This document shows, one piece after another, positions 33,476 to 42,074 of a stretch of 64,000 nt of DNA. The notes beneath the pieces are model-generated. The model saw only the letters and a list, made by a program, of their open reading frames with translations, ran no database searches and was not told the origin of the DNA. Within the stretch, counting starts at the first letter, position 1; every line of letters begins with the position of its first letter. Made by a program: the position numbers and the translations under genes. Source of the stretch: Saccharibacillus brassicae. Lineage in GTDB: Bacteria; Bacillota; Bacilli; Paenibacillales; Paenibacillaceae. Location: NCBI RefSeq assembly GCF_006542275.1, contig NZ_CP041217.1, forward strand, positions 3,598,501 through 3,662,500, given 5' to 3'.

Positions 33476-34516
33476 TTGTTTCAGGACATTACGATAGAAG
33501 AACTGCTGGCCAAACGGGCCAGCGGAGAGATCGCGACGATCGACGTCCGGTCGCCGTCGGAATACCGCAGCGCGTCTATTCCCGGCAGCCTGAACATTCC
33601 GCTGTTCGACGACGCGCAGCGGGCGGAAGTCGGCACGCTGTACACGCAGGTCGGCGTCGAAGAAGCCAAAGAACGCGGCTTGCAGATCGCTTCGGCCAAA
33701 CTGCCCGAATTCATTCGGCAGTTCAAAGAAATCGAAGGGCAAAAAGCGGTGTTCTGCTGGCGCGGCGGAATGCGCAGCCGGACCACGGCGACGGTGCTGG
33801 ACCTGATGGGCATCCGCGCGTACCGGCTGAGCGGAGGCTTTCGGGCTTACCGCAGGTGGGTCGTCGAGCAGTTGGAACATTTCGACCTGAAGGCCCGGGC
33901 GATCGTGCTCGGCGGCAATACCGGCAACGGCAAGACGGCCATCCTGCACCGGCTGCTGCAAGAAGGCTATCCGGTCGTGGATCTGGAAGGCATGGCCGGC
34001 CACCGCGGTTCGGTGTTCGGCGGTATCGGCGTGGAAGTCCGCAACCAGAAAAGCTTCGATTCGCTGCTGCTGGAGAGGCTGCTGCAGGTCGGCAGCGGGC
34101 CTTACCTGCTGATCGAAGCCGAGAGCAAGCGGATCGGCCGCGTCGAGGTGCCCGCTTTTCTGATGGACGCCAAAGAGCGGGGATTGCAGCTTCGAATCTC
34201 GCTGCCGATCGAAGAACGGGTCCGCCACATTCTGGAGGATTACCGCCCGGAAGAGAACGCGGAAGCGTGCATGGCGTCTTTTCTCCGTATCAAAGAGCAT
34301 ATCCATCAGCCGATCGCGGCCGAGATCCATCGGCTGATGACGCTCGGCGAATATGCCGGCGCGGTGCGGATGCTGCTGGAATCGTATTACGATCCCAAAT
34401 ACGATTATTCCTCCGATCGGCTCAAAGCGGAGAACACCACGTTGATCGAAGCCGATACGGCCGAAGAAGCCGCCCTGCGCATCAAAGAGATTCTGGCGGC
34501 GGAATACGGAGCGTAG
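33476..34516 (+). CDS. mnmH: tRNA 2-selenouridine synthase
   Basis: A 346-residue enzyme (also called SelU) that replaces sulfur by selenium in 2-thiouridine at the tRNA wobble position. An N-terminal rhodanese domain (1-130) has the active-site Cys in VFCWRGGMRS. The P-loop domain has GNTGNGKTA at about 143-151, then DLEGMAGHRGSVFGG, typical of the family. It starts at TTG 33476 with AAGGAG 9 bases upstream; the frame extends to 33446 without support. Expression is probably coupled to selD. Confidence 0.96.
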   Translation: MFQDITIEELLAKRASGEIATIDVRSPSEYRSASIPGSLNIPLFDDAQRAEVGTLYTQVGVEEAKERGLQIASAKLPEFIRQFKEIEGQKAVFCWRGGMRSRTTATVLDLMGIRAYRLSGGFRAYRRWVVEQLEHFDLKARAIVLGGNTGNGKTAILHRLLQEGYPVVDLEGMAGHRGSVFGGIGVEVRNQKSFDSLLLERLLQVGSGPYLLIEAESKRIGRVEVPAFLMDAKERGLQLRISLPIEERVRHILEDYRPEENAEACMASFLRIKEHIHQPIAAEIHRLMTLGEYAGAVRMLLESYYDPKYDYSSDRLKAENTTLIEADTAEEAALRIKEILAAEYGA

Positions 34517-34520
34517 GCGC

Positions 34521-34544
34521 AAAGACCCTTCGGGGTCTTTTTTT
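34521..34544 (+). terminator. Intrinsic terminator after mnmH
   Basis: AAAGACCC-TTCG-GGGTCTTT tetraloop hairpin followed by TTTT. Confidence 0.9.
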
Positions 34545-34705
34545 GCTGCGCTGTTTTTGTCGCACGATTTTCACGGAATTTCATGCGATTTCTGTCCGGT
34601 TTTATCGGCCGCTATGATACAATGGCATACGGTGCGTTTGCGGACGTGCCCGTTTATTTTGGACCTGCGCCGGACAATCGGCACAGGCAGGCAGGAGGAT
34701 TCGCA

Positions 34706-35344
34706 GTGAACCAAGTTCCCTATATCGCGGTCGAAGGACCGATCGGCGCCGGCAAGACGACGCTCGCGACGATGCTGGCCGCGGAATTGAATATGCCCGT
34801 GCTCAAAGAAATCGTCGAGGAAAATCCGTTTTTGGGCAAGTTTTATCAAAACATCGACGAGTGGAGTTTCCAGCTCGAAATGTTTTTCCTGTGCAATCGG
34901 TACAAGCAGCTCGGCGACACGGAATCGCAGCTGATTCGCCAGGGCACGCCCGTTATCTCGGATTACCATATTTACAAAAACCTGATTTTTTCCGAACGTA
35001 CCCTCAAAGGGCGCGAGCGGGAGAAATACCGGCAGATCTACCACGTGCTGACGGACGATCTGGCCAAGCCGAGCACCATCGTCTATATCAAAGCGAGTCT
35101 GGAGACGCTGCTGGCCCGGATCGACAAGCGCGGCCGTTCGTTCGAGCAGGACATGGACCGCGCCTATCTCCAGCAGCTGATCGAAGACTACGAAGCCGCG
35201 ATGGCTTCGCTGGCCGTAACCGAGCCGGAGACGACGATTATTACGGTCGACGGAGACGCGGCCGATTTCGTGGCGAATCCCGAACAGTTCGCCGAGATCG
35301 CCGACCGGGTCAAAGCCCGGATCGCCGGACATCCGCTTCGCTAA
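34706..35344 (+). CDS. Deoxynucleoside kinase (dGK/dAK type)
   Basis: A 212-residue kinase that phosphorylates deoxynucleosides for salvage. P-loop EGPIGAGKTTLA lies at about residues 10-21, the ENPFLGKFYQ and WSFQLEMFFL stretches shape the nucleoside pocket, DYHIYKN replaces the ERS/DRS motif, and RIDKRGRSFE is the lid. GTG 34706 has AGGAGG 7 bases upstream. A second homologous kinase follows 81 bases later. In Bacillus the two are Dgk and Dck, and this first gene is closer to Dgk by its lid. The pair probably forms heterospecific salvage capacity. Confidence 0.9.
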   Translation: MNQVPYIAVEGPIGAGKTTLATMLAAELNMPVLKEIVEENPFLGKFYQNIDEWSFQLEMFFLCNRYKQLGDTESQLIRQGTPVISDYHIYKNLIFSERTLKGREREKYRQIYHVLTDDLAKPSTIVYIKASLETLLARIDKRGRSFEQDMDRAYLQQLIEDYEAAMASLAVTEPETTIITVDGDAADFVANPEQFAEIADRVKARIAGHPLR

Positions 35345-35425
35345 ACGCTTCGACGTGCGCGGATGTCCACCTGCCGCGTACACCGCATTCCCTATCCATT
35401 TAAATAGAAGGAGTTTGACCCAACC

Positions 35426-36103
35426 ATGAACCCAACCCATCTGTCTTCCATTCCCGCCGATGCCCTCATTACGGTAGCCGGCACGGTAGGCGTCGGCAAA
35501 TCGACGCTGACCGCCGCTCTTGCCCAGCGTCTCGGCTTCAAGACGTCGCTTGAGAAAGTCGACCATAACCCGTATCTCGAAAAGTTCTACCACGATTTCG
35601 AACGCTGGAGTTTCCATCTGCAAATCTACTTCCTCGCCGAGCGCTTCAAAGAGCAGAAAGCGATCTTCGAAGCGGGCGGCGGCTTTGTGCAGGATCGTTC
35701 GATCTACGAAGACACCGGCATTTTCGCCAAAATGCACGCCGACCAGGGCACGATGTCCGCTGTCGACTACGAGACGTACTCCAGCCTGTTCGACGCGATG
35801 GTGCTGACGCCGTTTTTCCCGCATCCCGACGTGCTGGTGTATCTGGAAGGCAGCCTGCCGTCCATTCTGGGACGCATTAACGAACGCGGCCGCGAGATGG
35901 AGATCCAGACCGAAGTGACCTATTGGGAAAAAATGCACGGACGTTACGCCCAGTGGATCGACGGATTCGACGCCTGCCCGGTGCTGCGCCTGAACATCGA
36001 TGAATACGACGTGAACGATCCGGCTTCGCTGGACGAGATTCTCGTAAAAGTCGGCCGGAAAATCGAGGAATCGCGCAGGGAAAAGACCGGCTCGAACGTC
36101 TAA
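35426..36103 (+). CDS. Deoxynucleoside kinase (dAK/dCK type)
   Basis: A 225-residue deoxynucleoside kinase paralogous to its neighbour. P-loop AGTVGVGKSTLT lies at about 18-29, then KVDHNPYLEKFYHDFERWSF, QDRSIYEDTGIFA (the catalytic DRS) and lid RINERGREME. ATG 35426 follows an AAGGAG about 10 bases upstream. The DRS arrangement and HNPYLEKF fit the Bacillus dAdo/dCyd kinase branch, but substrate calls from sequence alone are uncertain. Both kinases would let the cell reuse deoxynucleosides from degraded DNA. Confidence 0.9.
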   Translation: MNPTHLSSIPADALITVAGTVGVGKSTLTAALAQRLGFKTSLEKVDHNPYLEKFYHDFERWSFHLQIYFLAERFKEQKAIFEAGGGFVQDRSIYEDTGIFAKMHADQGTMSAVDYETYSSLFDAMVLTPFFPHPDVLVYLEGSLPSILGRINERGREMEIQTEVTYWEKMHGRYAQWIDGFDACPVLRLNIDEYDVNDPASLDEILVKVGRKIEESRREKTGSNV

Positions 36104-36127
36104 TAACCGAAGCGGAGGTGGCTGCGC

Positions 36128-36889
36128 ATGAATCTGTTCCGGCTGTCCGCGGCTGTGCGGGGTCGAAGCCGCATGGACGACTTTTTGCGGGACTGCTTCG
36201 TCAGTATCGGGTATCCCGGCCTGGGGGATCTCGAAGACGCCGACCGGGCCGAGGTTTCTAAGCGGCTCAATCGGGTGTATGGATATGAAGGGAACGAGCT
36301 TGAACGCAAGCTTGAAGACCTGCATACGTTCGTTCGCGTCATGGACGACGGCGATTACGTGCTCGTCGCGGACAGCGGCCGCGTCTGGCTGGGCGATCTG
36401 GGCGATTATTATTATCGCGAAGATTACGACCGTCCGGAGGCGGACACCTGCCACCGCCGGGGCGTGACCTGGCTCGGCGTGCTGCCGGCCGCCGCGCTGA
36501 ACCCGGCGCTGCGCGAATTTGCGCGGGAGCTGCCGGCCGGAGGCGGCGAGTCCGCCCGCGCCGCGGAGCGGTATCCGCTGCCCGCGGAGCAGGCCGGGCT
36601 CGAAGCTTTCGCCGCGCAGGCGCCGGGCGGGCAGCTGCCCGGGCTTGGTGCAGCGGCGGCCGAGGCGGCTGCCCCTTCGCGACTGGTCGACGAAGGCACG
36701 CCGTCTGGCGCGGCTTCTCCTTCGCGACTGGTCGACGAAGGGATGCCGTCCGGCGCTGCTTCTCCTTCGCGACTGGTCGACGAAGGGACGCTGCGCGAAG
36801 CGGTCGCCGCCCTGCGCGAAGCGCTGCGCGGCGACGATCCCGAGCTGCGCGTGCGCGCGGCCGAAGCGCTGCTCCGGTACGGGCTCTGA
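36128..36889 (+). CDS. Hypothetical protein with a Mrr-N-like domain and 15-residue repeats
   Basis: A 253-residue protein with ATG 36128 and GGAGG about 9 bases upstream. Residues 10-125 (DFLRDCFVSIGYPGLGDL, RVYGYEGNEL, FVRVMDDGDYVLVADSGRVWLGDLGDYYY) resemble a small beta domain that precedes the nuclease in some Mrr-type restriction proteins. No nuclease follows here. An Ala/Pro-rich linker then contains three copies of PSRLVDEGTPSGAAS, encoded by near-identical 45-bp DNA repeats at 36674, 36719 and 36764. The C-terminus (AVAALREALRGDDPELRVRAAEALLRYGL) looks like one HEAT repeat. Function unknown; it may read modified DNA or sense damage. Confidence 0.65.
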   Translation: MNLFRLSAAVRGRSRMDDFLRDCFVSIGYPGLGDLEDADRAEVSKRLNRVYGYEGNELERKLEDLHTFVRVMDDGDYVLVADSGRVWLGDLGDYYYREDYDRPEADTCHRRGVTWLGVLPAAALNPALREFARELPAGGGESARAAERYPLPAEQAGLEAFAAQAPGGQLPGLGAAAAEAAAPSRLVDEGTPSGAASPSRLVDEGMPSGAASPSRLVDEGTLREAVAALREALRGDDPELRVRAAEALLRYGL

Positions 36890-37029
36890 CCGTCCGGAGC
36901 TTCTTCGCCGCGTGCCGCGAAGCGCCCGGGACTAATCGCCGCGGGCCTTGCTGGATTGCCCGGCCGTCGCCATGATAAGATGGAAAATGCTTTGGATCGA
37001 ATAACGGATAAGTGGAAAGGCGGGAGAGA

Positions 37030-37875
37030 GTGGATTGGGATTTATTTTCATTGTTTAAATCGCTGATTCTGGGCTTCGTCGAAGGGATGACCGAGTTTGC
37101 GCCGGTGTCTTCTACCGGCCATATGATCATCGTCGACGACCTGTGGTTGAAGTCGGAAGAGTTCTTCGGTTCGAAGTATGTGGCGAATACGTTCAAGATC
37201 GTAATCCAGTTGGGATCGATTCTGGCCGTCGTCATCCTGTTCCGCAAAAAGTTCTACGAACTGCTCGGCTTGAAAGGCCGTCATTCGGGCGCTCCGGCGG
37301 GAACGCCGAAGCTGAACCTGCTGCACGTCTTTATCGGCCTGCTGCCGGCCGGCGTACTGGGCCTGCTGTTCGACGATTACATCGACGAGCATCTGTTCTC
37401 GCTGGAGACCGTGCTCGGCGCGCTCGTTATCGGGGCGATCCTGATGATCGTGGCCGACCTCGTCATGCGCAATTCGAAGCGCAAAACGATCGAAAGCGTC
37501 GATGAGATTACATACGGAAAAGCGCTCTACATGGGACTGTTCCAGTGCGTCTCGCTCTGGCCGGGCTTCTCGCGTTCCGGCGCGACCATCTCGGGCGGCG
37601 TCCTGATCGGCATGAGCCACCGGGCCGCAGCCGATTTCACGTTTATTATGGCCGTTCCGATCATGGCCGGCGCCAGTCTGCTGTCGCTCGCCAAAAACTG
37701 GGAATACTTTACGCTGGACGCCCTGCCTTACTTCGTGGTCGGCTTCCTCAGCGCTTTCGTATTCGCCATCATCTCGATCCGCTTCTTCCTGAAGCTGATC
37801 AACCGGATCAAGCTGATCCCGTTCGCGATCTACCGGATCGTGCTCGCGGCTGTCATCTACCTGGTCTGGTTCTGA
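37030..37875 (+). CDS. uppP: Undecaprenyl-diphosphate phosphatase
   Basis: A 281-residue BacA/UppP membrane enzyme that recycles the lipid carrier of wall synthesis and can give bacitracin tolerance. It has LGFVEGMTEFAPVSSTGHM (first active-site motif with the conserved Glu and Ser/Thr/His) and the second motif PGFSRSGATISGG, with about seven to eight helices. GTG 37030 is chosen because the purine-rich AAAGGCGGGAG precedes it; the frame opens at 37012. A terminator follows. The gene stands alone. Confidence 0.96.
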   Translation: MDWDLFSLFKSLILGFVEGMTEFAPVSSTGHMIIVDDLWLKSEEFFGSKYVANTFKIVIQLGSILAVVILFRKKFYELLGLKGRHSGAPAGTPKLNLLHVFIGLLPAGVLGLLFDDYIDEHLFSLETVLGALVIGAILMIVADLVMRNSKRKTIESVDEITYGKALYMGLFQCVSLWPGFSRSGATISGGVLIGMSHRAAADFTFIMAVPIMAGASLLSLAKNWEYFTLDALPYFVVGFLSAFVFAIISIRFFLKLINRIKLIPFAIYRIVLAAVIYLVWF

Positions 37876-37907
37876 TCGGGATTTATCGCTTCGCCGCCAT
37901 GCCAAGT

Positions 37908-37942
37908 CCGAACGGCCGTCACAGGCCGTTCGGGCTTTTTCA
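37908..37942 (+). terminator. Intrinsic terminator after uppP
   Basis: GAACGGCC / GGCCGTTC around a 6-base loop, then GGGCTTTTT. Confidence 0.85.
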
Positions 37943-38069
37943 CGTGGCCGAACCGGGATCTGCCGGCGTGCGGCGTGCCGTCTTCAAGGGAAGCGGGCGA
38001 AGCTTGCAACGGCGGGGCACAAAGCGCGTATACTGGAAAGTAACGACTGCCCAAGAGGAGAGACTGCTT

Positions 38070-38621
38070 ATGACCGCCGGACAACTGATGAAAAATCTGC
38101 TCAAAGGCTTTGTCTTCGTATTTTATTTTCCAATCTATGTGCTGCAAATGGGGTTCGGCTGGCTGTGGAACCGGGTGCTGGACCCGGCGTTTTCGTGGCT
38201 GATGCTGCGCGTCGCCCTGCCGCTTGCCGCATGGGTGTGGCGCACGCTGCTGGAACCGCTGTGGCGTTACGTGTTCGAGCTTCCCGCCCGCTGGTTGTGG
38301 AAGACACTGCTGCGCCCTCTTTTTCGCTTCATATGGTTGTATATGCTCTATCCGCTGCTGCATTACGTCGTGTACATGCCGCTGCGCTTCCTGTGGATCT
38401 ACGGGCTGCGGGGCTTCTACGTCCATATTTTGCGGCCTGTGCTGAACGCCTGCCGTATCGCGGCGCTGTGGATCGGGACCGTCCTCTCCGCCGTCTGGCA
38501 GACGCTCGTCGTTCGTCCGCTGCGTTGGCTGTGGCGCACGCTGCTGCATCCTCCGCTGGACTGGCTCCGACGCGAAGTGCTGAAGCCGCTCGGAGTCTGG
38601 TTCAGGAGTTGGTTTCGATGA
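38070..38621 (+). CDS. Trp/Leu/Arg-rich membrane protein of unknown family
   Basis: A 183-residue protein with ATG 38070 and AGAGGAG 9 bases upstream. It is extremely rich in Trp (about 17), Leu and Arg, and has hardly any acidic residues. It reads as a run of hydrophobic helices, each broken by R-P-L or similar: WLWKTLLRPLFRF, VVYMPLRFLW, LVVRPLRWLWRTLLHPPLDW. The repeated W-(L/R)-W/L-x-T-L-L-x-P-L core hints at internal duplication of a 20-25-residue unit. It is probably an inner-membrane or membrane-surface protein. No known family comes to mind. It has its own ribosome site and sits between uppP and an L,D-transpeptidase. Confidence 0.7.
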   Translation: MTAGQLMKNLLKGFVFVFYFPIYVLQMGFGWLWNRVLDPAFSWLMLRVALPLAAWVWRTLLEPLWRYVFELPARWLWKTLLRPLFRFIWLYMLYPLLHYVVYMPLRFLWIYGLRGFYVHILRPVLNACRIAALWIGTVLSAVWQTLVVRPLRWLWRTLLHPPLDWLRREVLKPLGVWFRSWFR

Positions 38622-38839
38622 AAAAAACGTATAAAAAGATACAGTTTTGACGCTTTTGTGCAAATCTATAGCAGGCGGCTTAGTTTAGGGTAAAATAGAG
38701 CAGCAGCGCTTTTCGGCGGACAGGCGTTGGGAGCAAAAAGAGGCCAAAAGTGCAACTTATGCCGCATAGCTGACGTCTAATGAAAAGAAGCATCTACAGA
38801 GTGCCGGGAGGCACGATGCATCAAGAAGGGGGAACCAAC

Positions 38840-39733
38840 ATGAAAAATTTGAAAAAATGGACGGCCGCGCTCATGCTCGTGGCTTTGTTCATCGGAAGCT
38901 TTTCCTTTGCGGGGTCTGCGCAGGCGGCAGGAAGCGGAGAACAGCTGATCATCATCAACAAAAAGACGAACCAATTGGCCTTTTTCGATAATGGCAAGCT
39001 GAATTCCACGTTCCCGGTCGCGACCGGCAAAACGCAGGATCTGACGCCGGAAGGCAAATTCAAGATCGTCAACAAGATCAAGAACCGTCCTTACTACAAA
39101 GACAATATTCCGGGCGGCGATCCGAAGAACCCGCTGGGCGACCGCTGGATCGGGCTTGAAGTCGGCAGCACGTACGGCACGACTTACGCGATCCACGGCA
39201 ACAACAACGAGAACTCGATCGGCAAATACGTGAGCGCCGGCTGCATTCGCATGCACACCGACGACATCCACTGGTTGTTCGATCAGGTCAACAAAGGCAC
39301 GTACGCGGTCATCACTTCGTCGAGCCTGAGCTTCGAGCAGATCGCCGCCAACAACGGCTACTCGCTGAACGGCAACGGAACGTTCACCGGCAGCGTATTC
39401 GTCAACGGCAAGCTCAACACGATGGACGACGATATCATGACGATCGATTCCCGTCTGTACATGCCGCTGCGCGAAGGCTTCGAAATGCTGGGCGGTACGG
39501 TTAACTGGAACGCCAAGACGATGACCGTTACGGCCAAAGTCGGCGGCAAGTCGATCGTCCACAAAGCCAAAGCCAAAACGGCGAAAGTGAACGGCAAAGC
39601 GGTCAACATGACGGCTTCCCGTTTCGTCGGCAACAAACTGTACATCCCGCTGCGCGACGTCTCCAAACTGTCGGGCTACACGGTCAAATGGTACGGCACC
39701 GAAAACGTCGTATCGTTGATCGCGCCCAAGTAA
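38840..39733 (+). CDS. Secreted L,D-transpeptidase (YkuD) with copper-amine-oxidase-like domain
   Basis: A 297-residue exported enzyme. Signal peptide 1-30 (ending SAQAAG), a YkuD catalytic domain (about 35-170) with the signature HGNNNENSIG...SAGCIRM, in which Cys is the nucleophile, and a C-terminal copper-amine-oxidase N-like domain (about 185-297) with two YMPLREGF / YIPLRDVSKLSG units that bind wall or polymers. It cross-links or trims peptidoglycan stems independently of penicillin-binding proteins. AAGGGGG is 9 bases before ATG 38840; the longer frame from 38780 lacks a signal start. A terminator follows. Confidence 0.94.
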   Translation: MKNLKKWTAALMLVALFIGSFSFAGSAQAAGSGEQLIIINKKTNQLAFFDNGKLNSTFPVATGKTQDLTPEGKFKIVNKIKNRPYYKDNIPGGDPKNPLGDRWIGLEVGSTYGTTYAIHGNNNENSIGKYVSAGCIRMHTDDIHWLFDQVNKGTYAVITSSSLSFEQIAANNGYSLNGNGTFTGSVFVNGKLNTMDDDIMTIDSRLYMPLREGFEMLGGTVNWNAKTMTVTAKVGGKSIVHKAKAKTAKVNGKAVNMTASRFVGNKLYIPLRDVSKLSGYTVKWYGTENVVSLIAPK

Positions 39734-39790
39734 GCGGGACGTTACGATCCGCTTCAAGCGTTCGTTGGTTCGGCCGATGGCCGGACTGCG

Positions 39791-39832
39791 AAGCCGCCGC
39801 CTGTTCCTTCGGGGAACGGGCGGCTTTTTTTG
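39791..39832 (+). terminator. Intrinsic terminator after the L,D-transpeptidase gene
   Basis: AAGCCGCC-TGTTCC-TTCG-GGAACG-GGCGGCTT with a seven-base T-run. Confidence 0.9.
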
Positions 39833-39958
39833 TGTGCTGCCGGAAAGGGAGGCGGGGCGTCGCAACTCCCGCTGGTAATTAACGCGGATATGCGTTACCG
39901 TAAAAGAAAGCCTGCGTCATCGCAGAAGGAAAGACCGAACGAAGGGAGCCGAAGCGCA

Positions 39959-40717
39959 ATGAAGGCGATAGTGGAAATCAGGAAGGTGCGCCTGGGCGAA
40001 GGCGCTCCGAAAATTTGCGTGTCGATGACCGGCCGCACGCGCGAAGAACTGCGCGGGGAAGCGGCGCTGCTGCGCACGATCGATCTGGATCTCGCGGAAT
40101 GGCGGGTCGACTTTTTCGAAGGCGTCGATTCGCCCGAAAAGGTGCTGGAGATGCTGGCCGAGCTGCGCCTGCTGCTGGGCCCCGTCCCGCTGATCTTCAC
40201 GTTCCGCAGCGCGCGCGAAGGCGGACAGCGCGAACTTGCGGCCGACGACTACATCGGCCTGAACGCGGCCGCCGCCGCTTCGGGCGACGCCGACGCGATC
40301 GACGTCGAGCTGTTCGCGGGAGACGAGGCGGTGCGCCGCCTCACCGCCGAAGCGCGCCGCTTCGGCGCCGTCTCGATCGTGTCGAATCACGATTTCGACA
40401 AGACGCCCCCCGCGGAGGAACTCGCGGCCCGGCTGCGCCGCATGCGGGAGCTTGGCGGCGACGTGCCCAAGATCGCGGTCATGCCGCGCGATCCCGGCGA
40501 CGTGCTGGCGCTGCTCCAAGCGACGTACGCCGTCAGCTCCGACAAGGAGGGGCCGATCATCACCATGTCGATGGGCCTGCTCGGAGCGGTCAGCCGCGTC
40601 GCCGGCGGCACCTTCGGTTCCGCGCTGACCTTCGGCGCGGCGAAAAACGCGTCCGCCCCGGGGCAGCTCGCCGCAGCGGAGCTGCGCGGCCTGCTCGGCG
40701 CGCTGCACGGGGAGTAG
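39959..40717 (+). CDS. aroD: Type I 3-dehydroquinate dehydratase
   Basis: A 252-residue class I enzyme of the shikimate pathway. The catalytic His lies in VSNHDFDKT and the Schiff-base Lys in VPKIAVMPRDP. The barrel features EWRVDFFEG (substrate-binding Arg) and FTFRSAREGG are present, with the C-terminal loop ITMSMGLLGAVSRVAG. ATG 39959 has GGGAG about 11 bases upstream. The stop is followed by a terminator at 40798. No other aromatic-amino-acid gene lies here, so it is an isolated locus, as is often seen for type I AroD in Firmicutes. Confidence 0.95.
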   Translation: MKAIVEIRKVRLGEGAPKICVSMTGRTREELRGEAALLRTIDLDLAEWRVDFFEGVDSPEKVLEMLAELRLLLGPVPLIFTFRSAREGGQRELAADDYIGLNAAAAASGDADAIDVELFAGDEAVRRLTAEARRFGAVSIVSNHDFDKTPPAEELAARLRRMRELGGDVPKIAVMPRDPGDVLALLQATYAVSSDKEGPIITMSMGLLGAVSRVAGGTFGSALTFGAAKNASAPGQLAAAELRGLLGALHGE

Positions 40718-40797
40718 CGCGGCCGGCCGGTAGCGGCTGGCTGACGGCGGCGGAGCGGGACTTGCCGCCGCTTTCGTGCGGCGAACGAGAAGAAGGG

Positions 40798-40836
40798 AGC
40801 GTATAGACGCCGGTGTCCGGCGTTTATACGCTTTTT
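40798..40836 (+). terminator. Intrinsic terminator after aroD
   Basis: AGCGTATA-ACGCCGG / CCGGCGT-TATACGCT with TTTTT. Confidence 0.85.
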
Positions 40837-41344
40837 GGGTTTTGTGCGTGGCGGCGGGTGGCGGCGCGTGGAGGAGAAGAGAACGGCTTGGCGTGGGGAT
40901 CGGGGAGGTTGGCGTGGGAATAGGAGGCGCGGGGGTTGAGCGTTTCTTTTTCCGCATGGTGCAGTAAGGGGTGGCTTGTCGCCGAAACACGACGACATGC
41001 GGGTGCCGGCAGATTTTTTTCGTATGTGGGCTCGAAGTCTTATAATCGTATTCGCCGCATCCCCTACGCTGACGAAGACAAGGATGCCAATGCCGGATGT
41101 CCCTGCGCGAGCACCCGACGTACCGATCATTTTTTGTCTTTATACTGCACTTTGTCTTCGAGTGGGTGTTCCCGTGCGAGCACCCGACGTACCGATATCC
41201 GTGCCGGATAATCGCCTTGATTTGGTGAATTTAGGTTGTTTAAAAAATAGATAAAACTTTGTGAAAAATGTTACTTTATCTTGAGTATCCTTGTGATATA
41301 TTGAACAAAGTAAAGAGAAATCATTCACAAGGGGAGAATTTAAC
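40837..41344. other. Gene-poor spacer with a 21-bp direct repeat
   Basis: No supported gene. A direct repeat GCGAGCACCCGACGTACCGAT occurs at 41107-41127 and 41176-41196, 69 bases apart start to start. The final 120 bases turn AT-rich before the lipoprotein gene and should hold its promoter, with TATATT at 41297 as a possible -10. Confidence 0.5.
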
Positions 41345-41959
41345 ATGAAAAAAGTAGTAAGCTTGGGTCTGGTACTGGGAATCGCGCTGCTGGCAGGCTG
41401 CGGCAACAATGAAGCGACAACGGCCACGACGGAAGGCACGCAGAATCCGGCCACGGCGACCGAGACACCAGCCAAGACCGAAACACCGGCTGCAACCGAG
41501 ACGCCGGCCGCTACGGAAACGCCTGCGGCTACCGATGCGCAGACAACCGCTTCGATCGTAAACGACAACGACGGATTCCTGAACGCGATCAGCGCCAAAG
41601 GCACATGGATCATCGCCGCGCTGAACGACCTGAACATCGATCAGGATCTCGTTCTGGACGGACAATTCGAAAATAAAGGCGAACCGGCCCGCAAAATCGC
41701 CCTGTACGCGCAGGATGCCGATCGCAACGTCACGGCCCGCTACACGCTGACCGCTCCGAAGCTGACCGTAAACAGCGAAAACGCGCGCATCCAAGGCGGC
41801 ACGTTCAAAGGCGACGTCTACGTGACCGCCGACGGCTTCCAGGTCGTGGACGCGACCGTGGACGGCAATCTGTATTTCTCCACACAGGCCCAACTTGACG
41901 CCTTCAAAATGGAAGACGGCGCGAAAGTCACCGGCGAAACGGCTGTCAAAGCCGAATAA
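41345..41959 (+). CDS. Lipoprotein with Thr/Pro repeats, function unknown
   Basis: A 204-residue exported lipoprotein. The signal peptide ends in the lipobox LLAGC with Cys19. A low-complexity linker of TETPAATETPAAT units (about 25-65) is followed by a compact globular part (about 70-204) with repeated beta strands (LTAPKLTVNSENARIQGGTF, VYVTADGFQVVDATVDGNLYF). That pattern of short strands ending in Gly/Asn suggests a right-handed beta-helix or bactofilin-like fold, judged only from spacing. AAGGGGAG is about 8 bases before the ATG. The role is unknown. A terminator hairpin lies 40 bp after the stop. Confidence 0.8.
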   Translation: MKKVVSLGLVLGIALLAGCGNNEATTATTEGTQNPATATETPAKTETPAATETPAATETPAATDAQTTASIVNDNDGFLNAISAKGTWIIAALNDLNIDQDLVLDGQFENKGEPARKIALYAQDADRNVTARYTLTAPKLTVNSENARIQGGTFKGDVYVTADGFQVVDATVDGNLYFSTQAQLDAFKMEDGAKVTGETAVKAE

Positions 41960-41999
41960 TCTTTGCAAAATGCAGCCGGAACCGCCCGGCGCTCGTGCT

Positions 42000-42026
42000 C
42001 CCGAACCGTTTACGGTTCGGGATTTT
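42000..42026 (+). terminator. Intrinsic terminator after the lipoprotein gene
   Basis: CCCGAACCGT / ACGGTTCGGG is a 10-bp stem followed by ATTTT. The same palindrome, longer and more perfect, recurs at 42639-42671. Confidence 0.8.
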
Positions 42027-42074
42027 AGCGTTCCGGTACCTTGGTATCGGTATTGTGCGGAGCCTCTAATCCAT

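Noticed and set aside
40976..41254. Small protein with VPxRAPDVPI repeats
   Set aside because: Produced by the 21-bp direct repeat; no ribosome site or recognisable domain.
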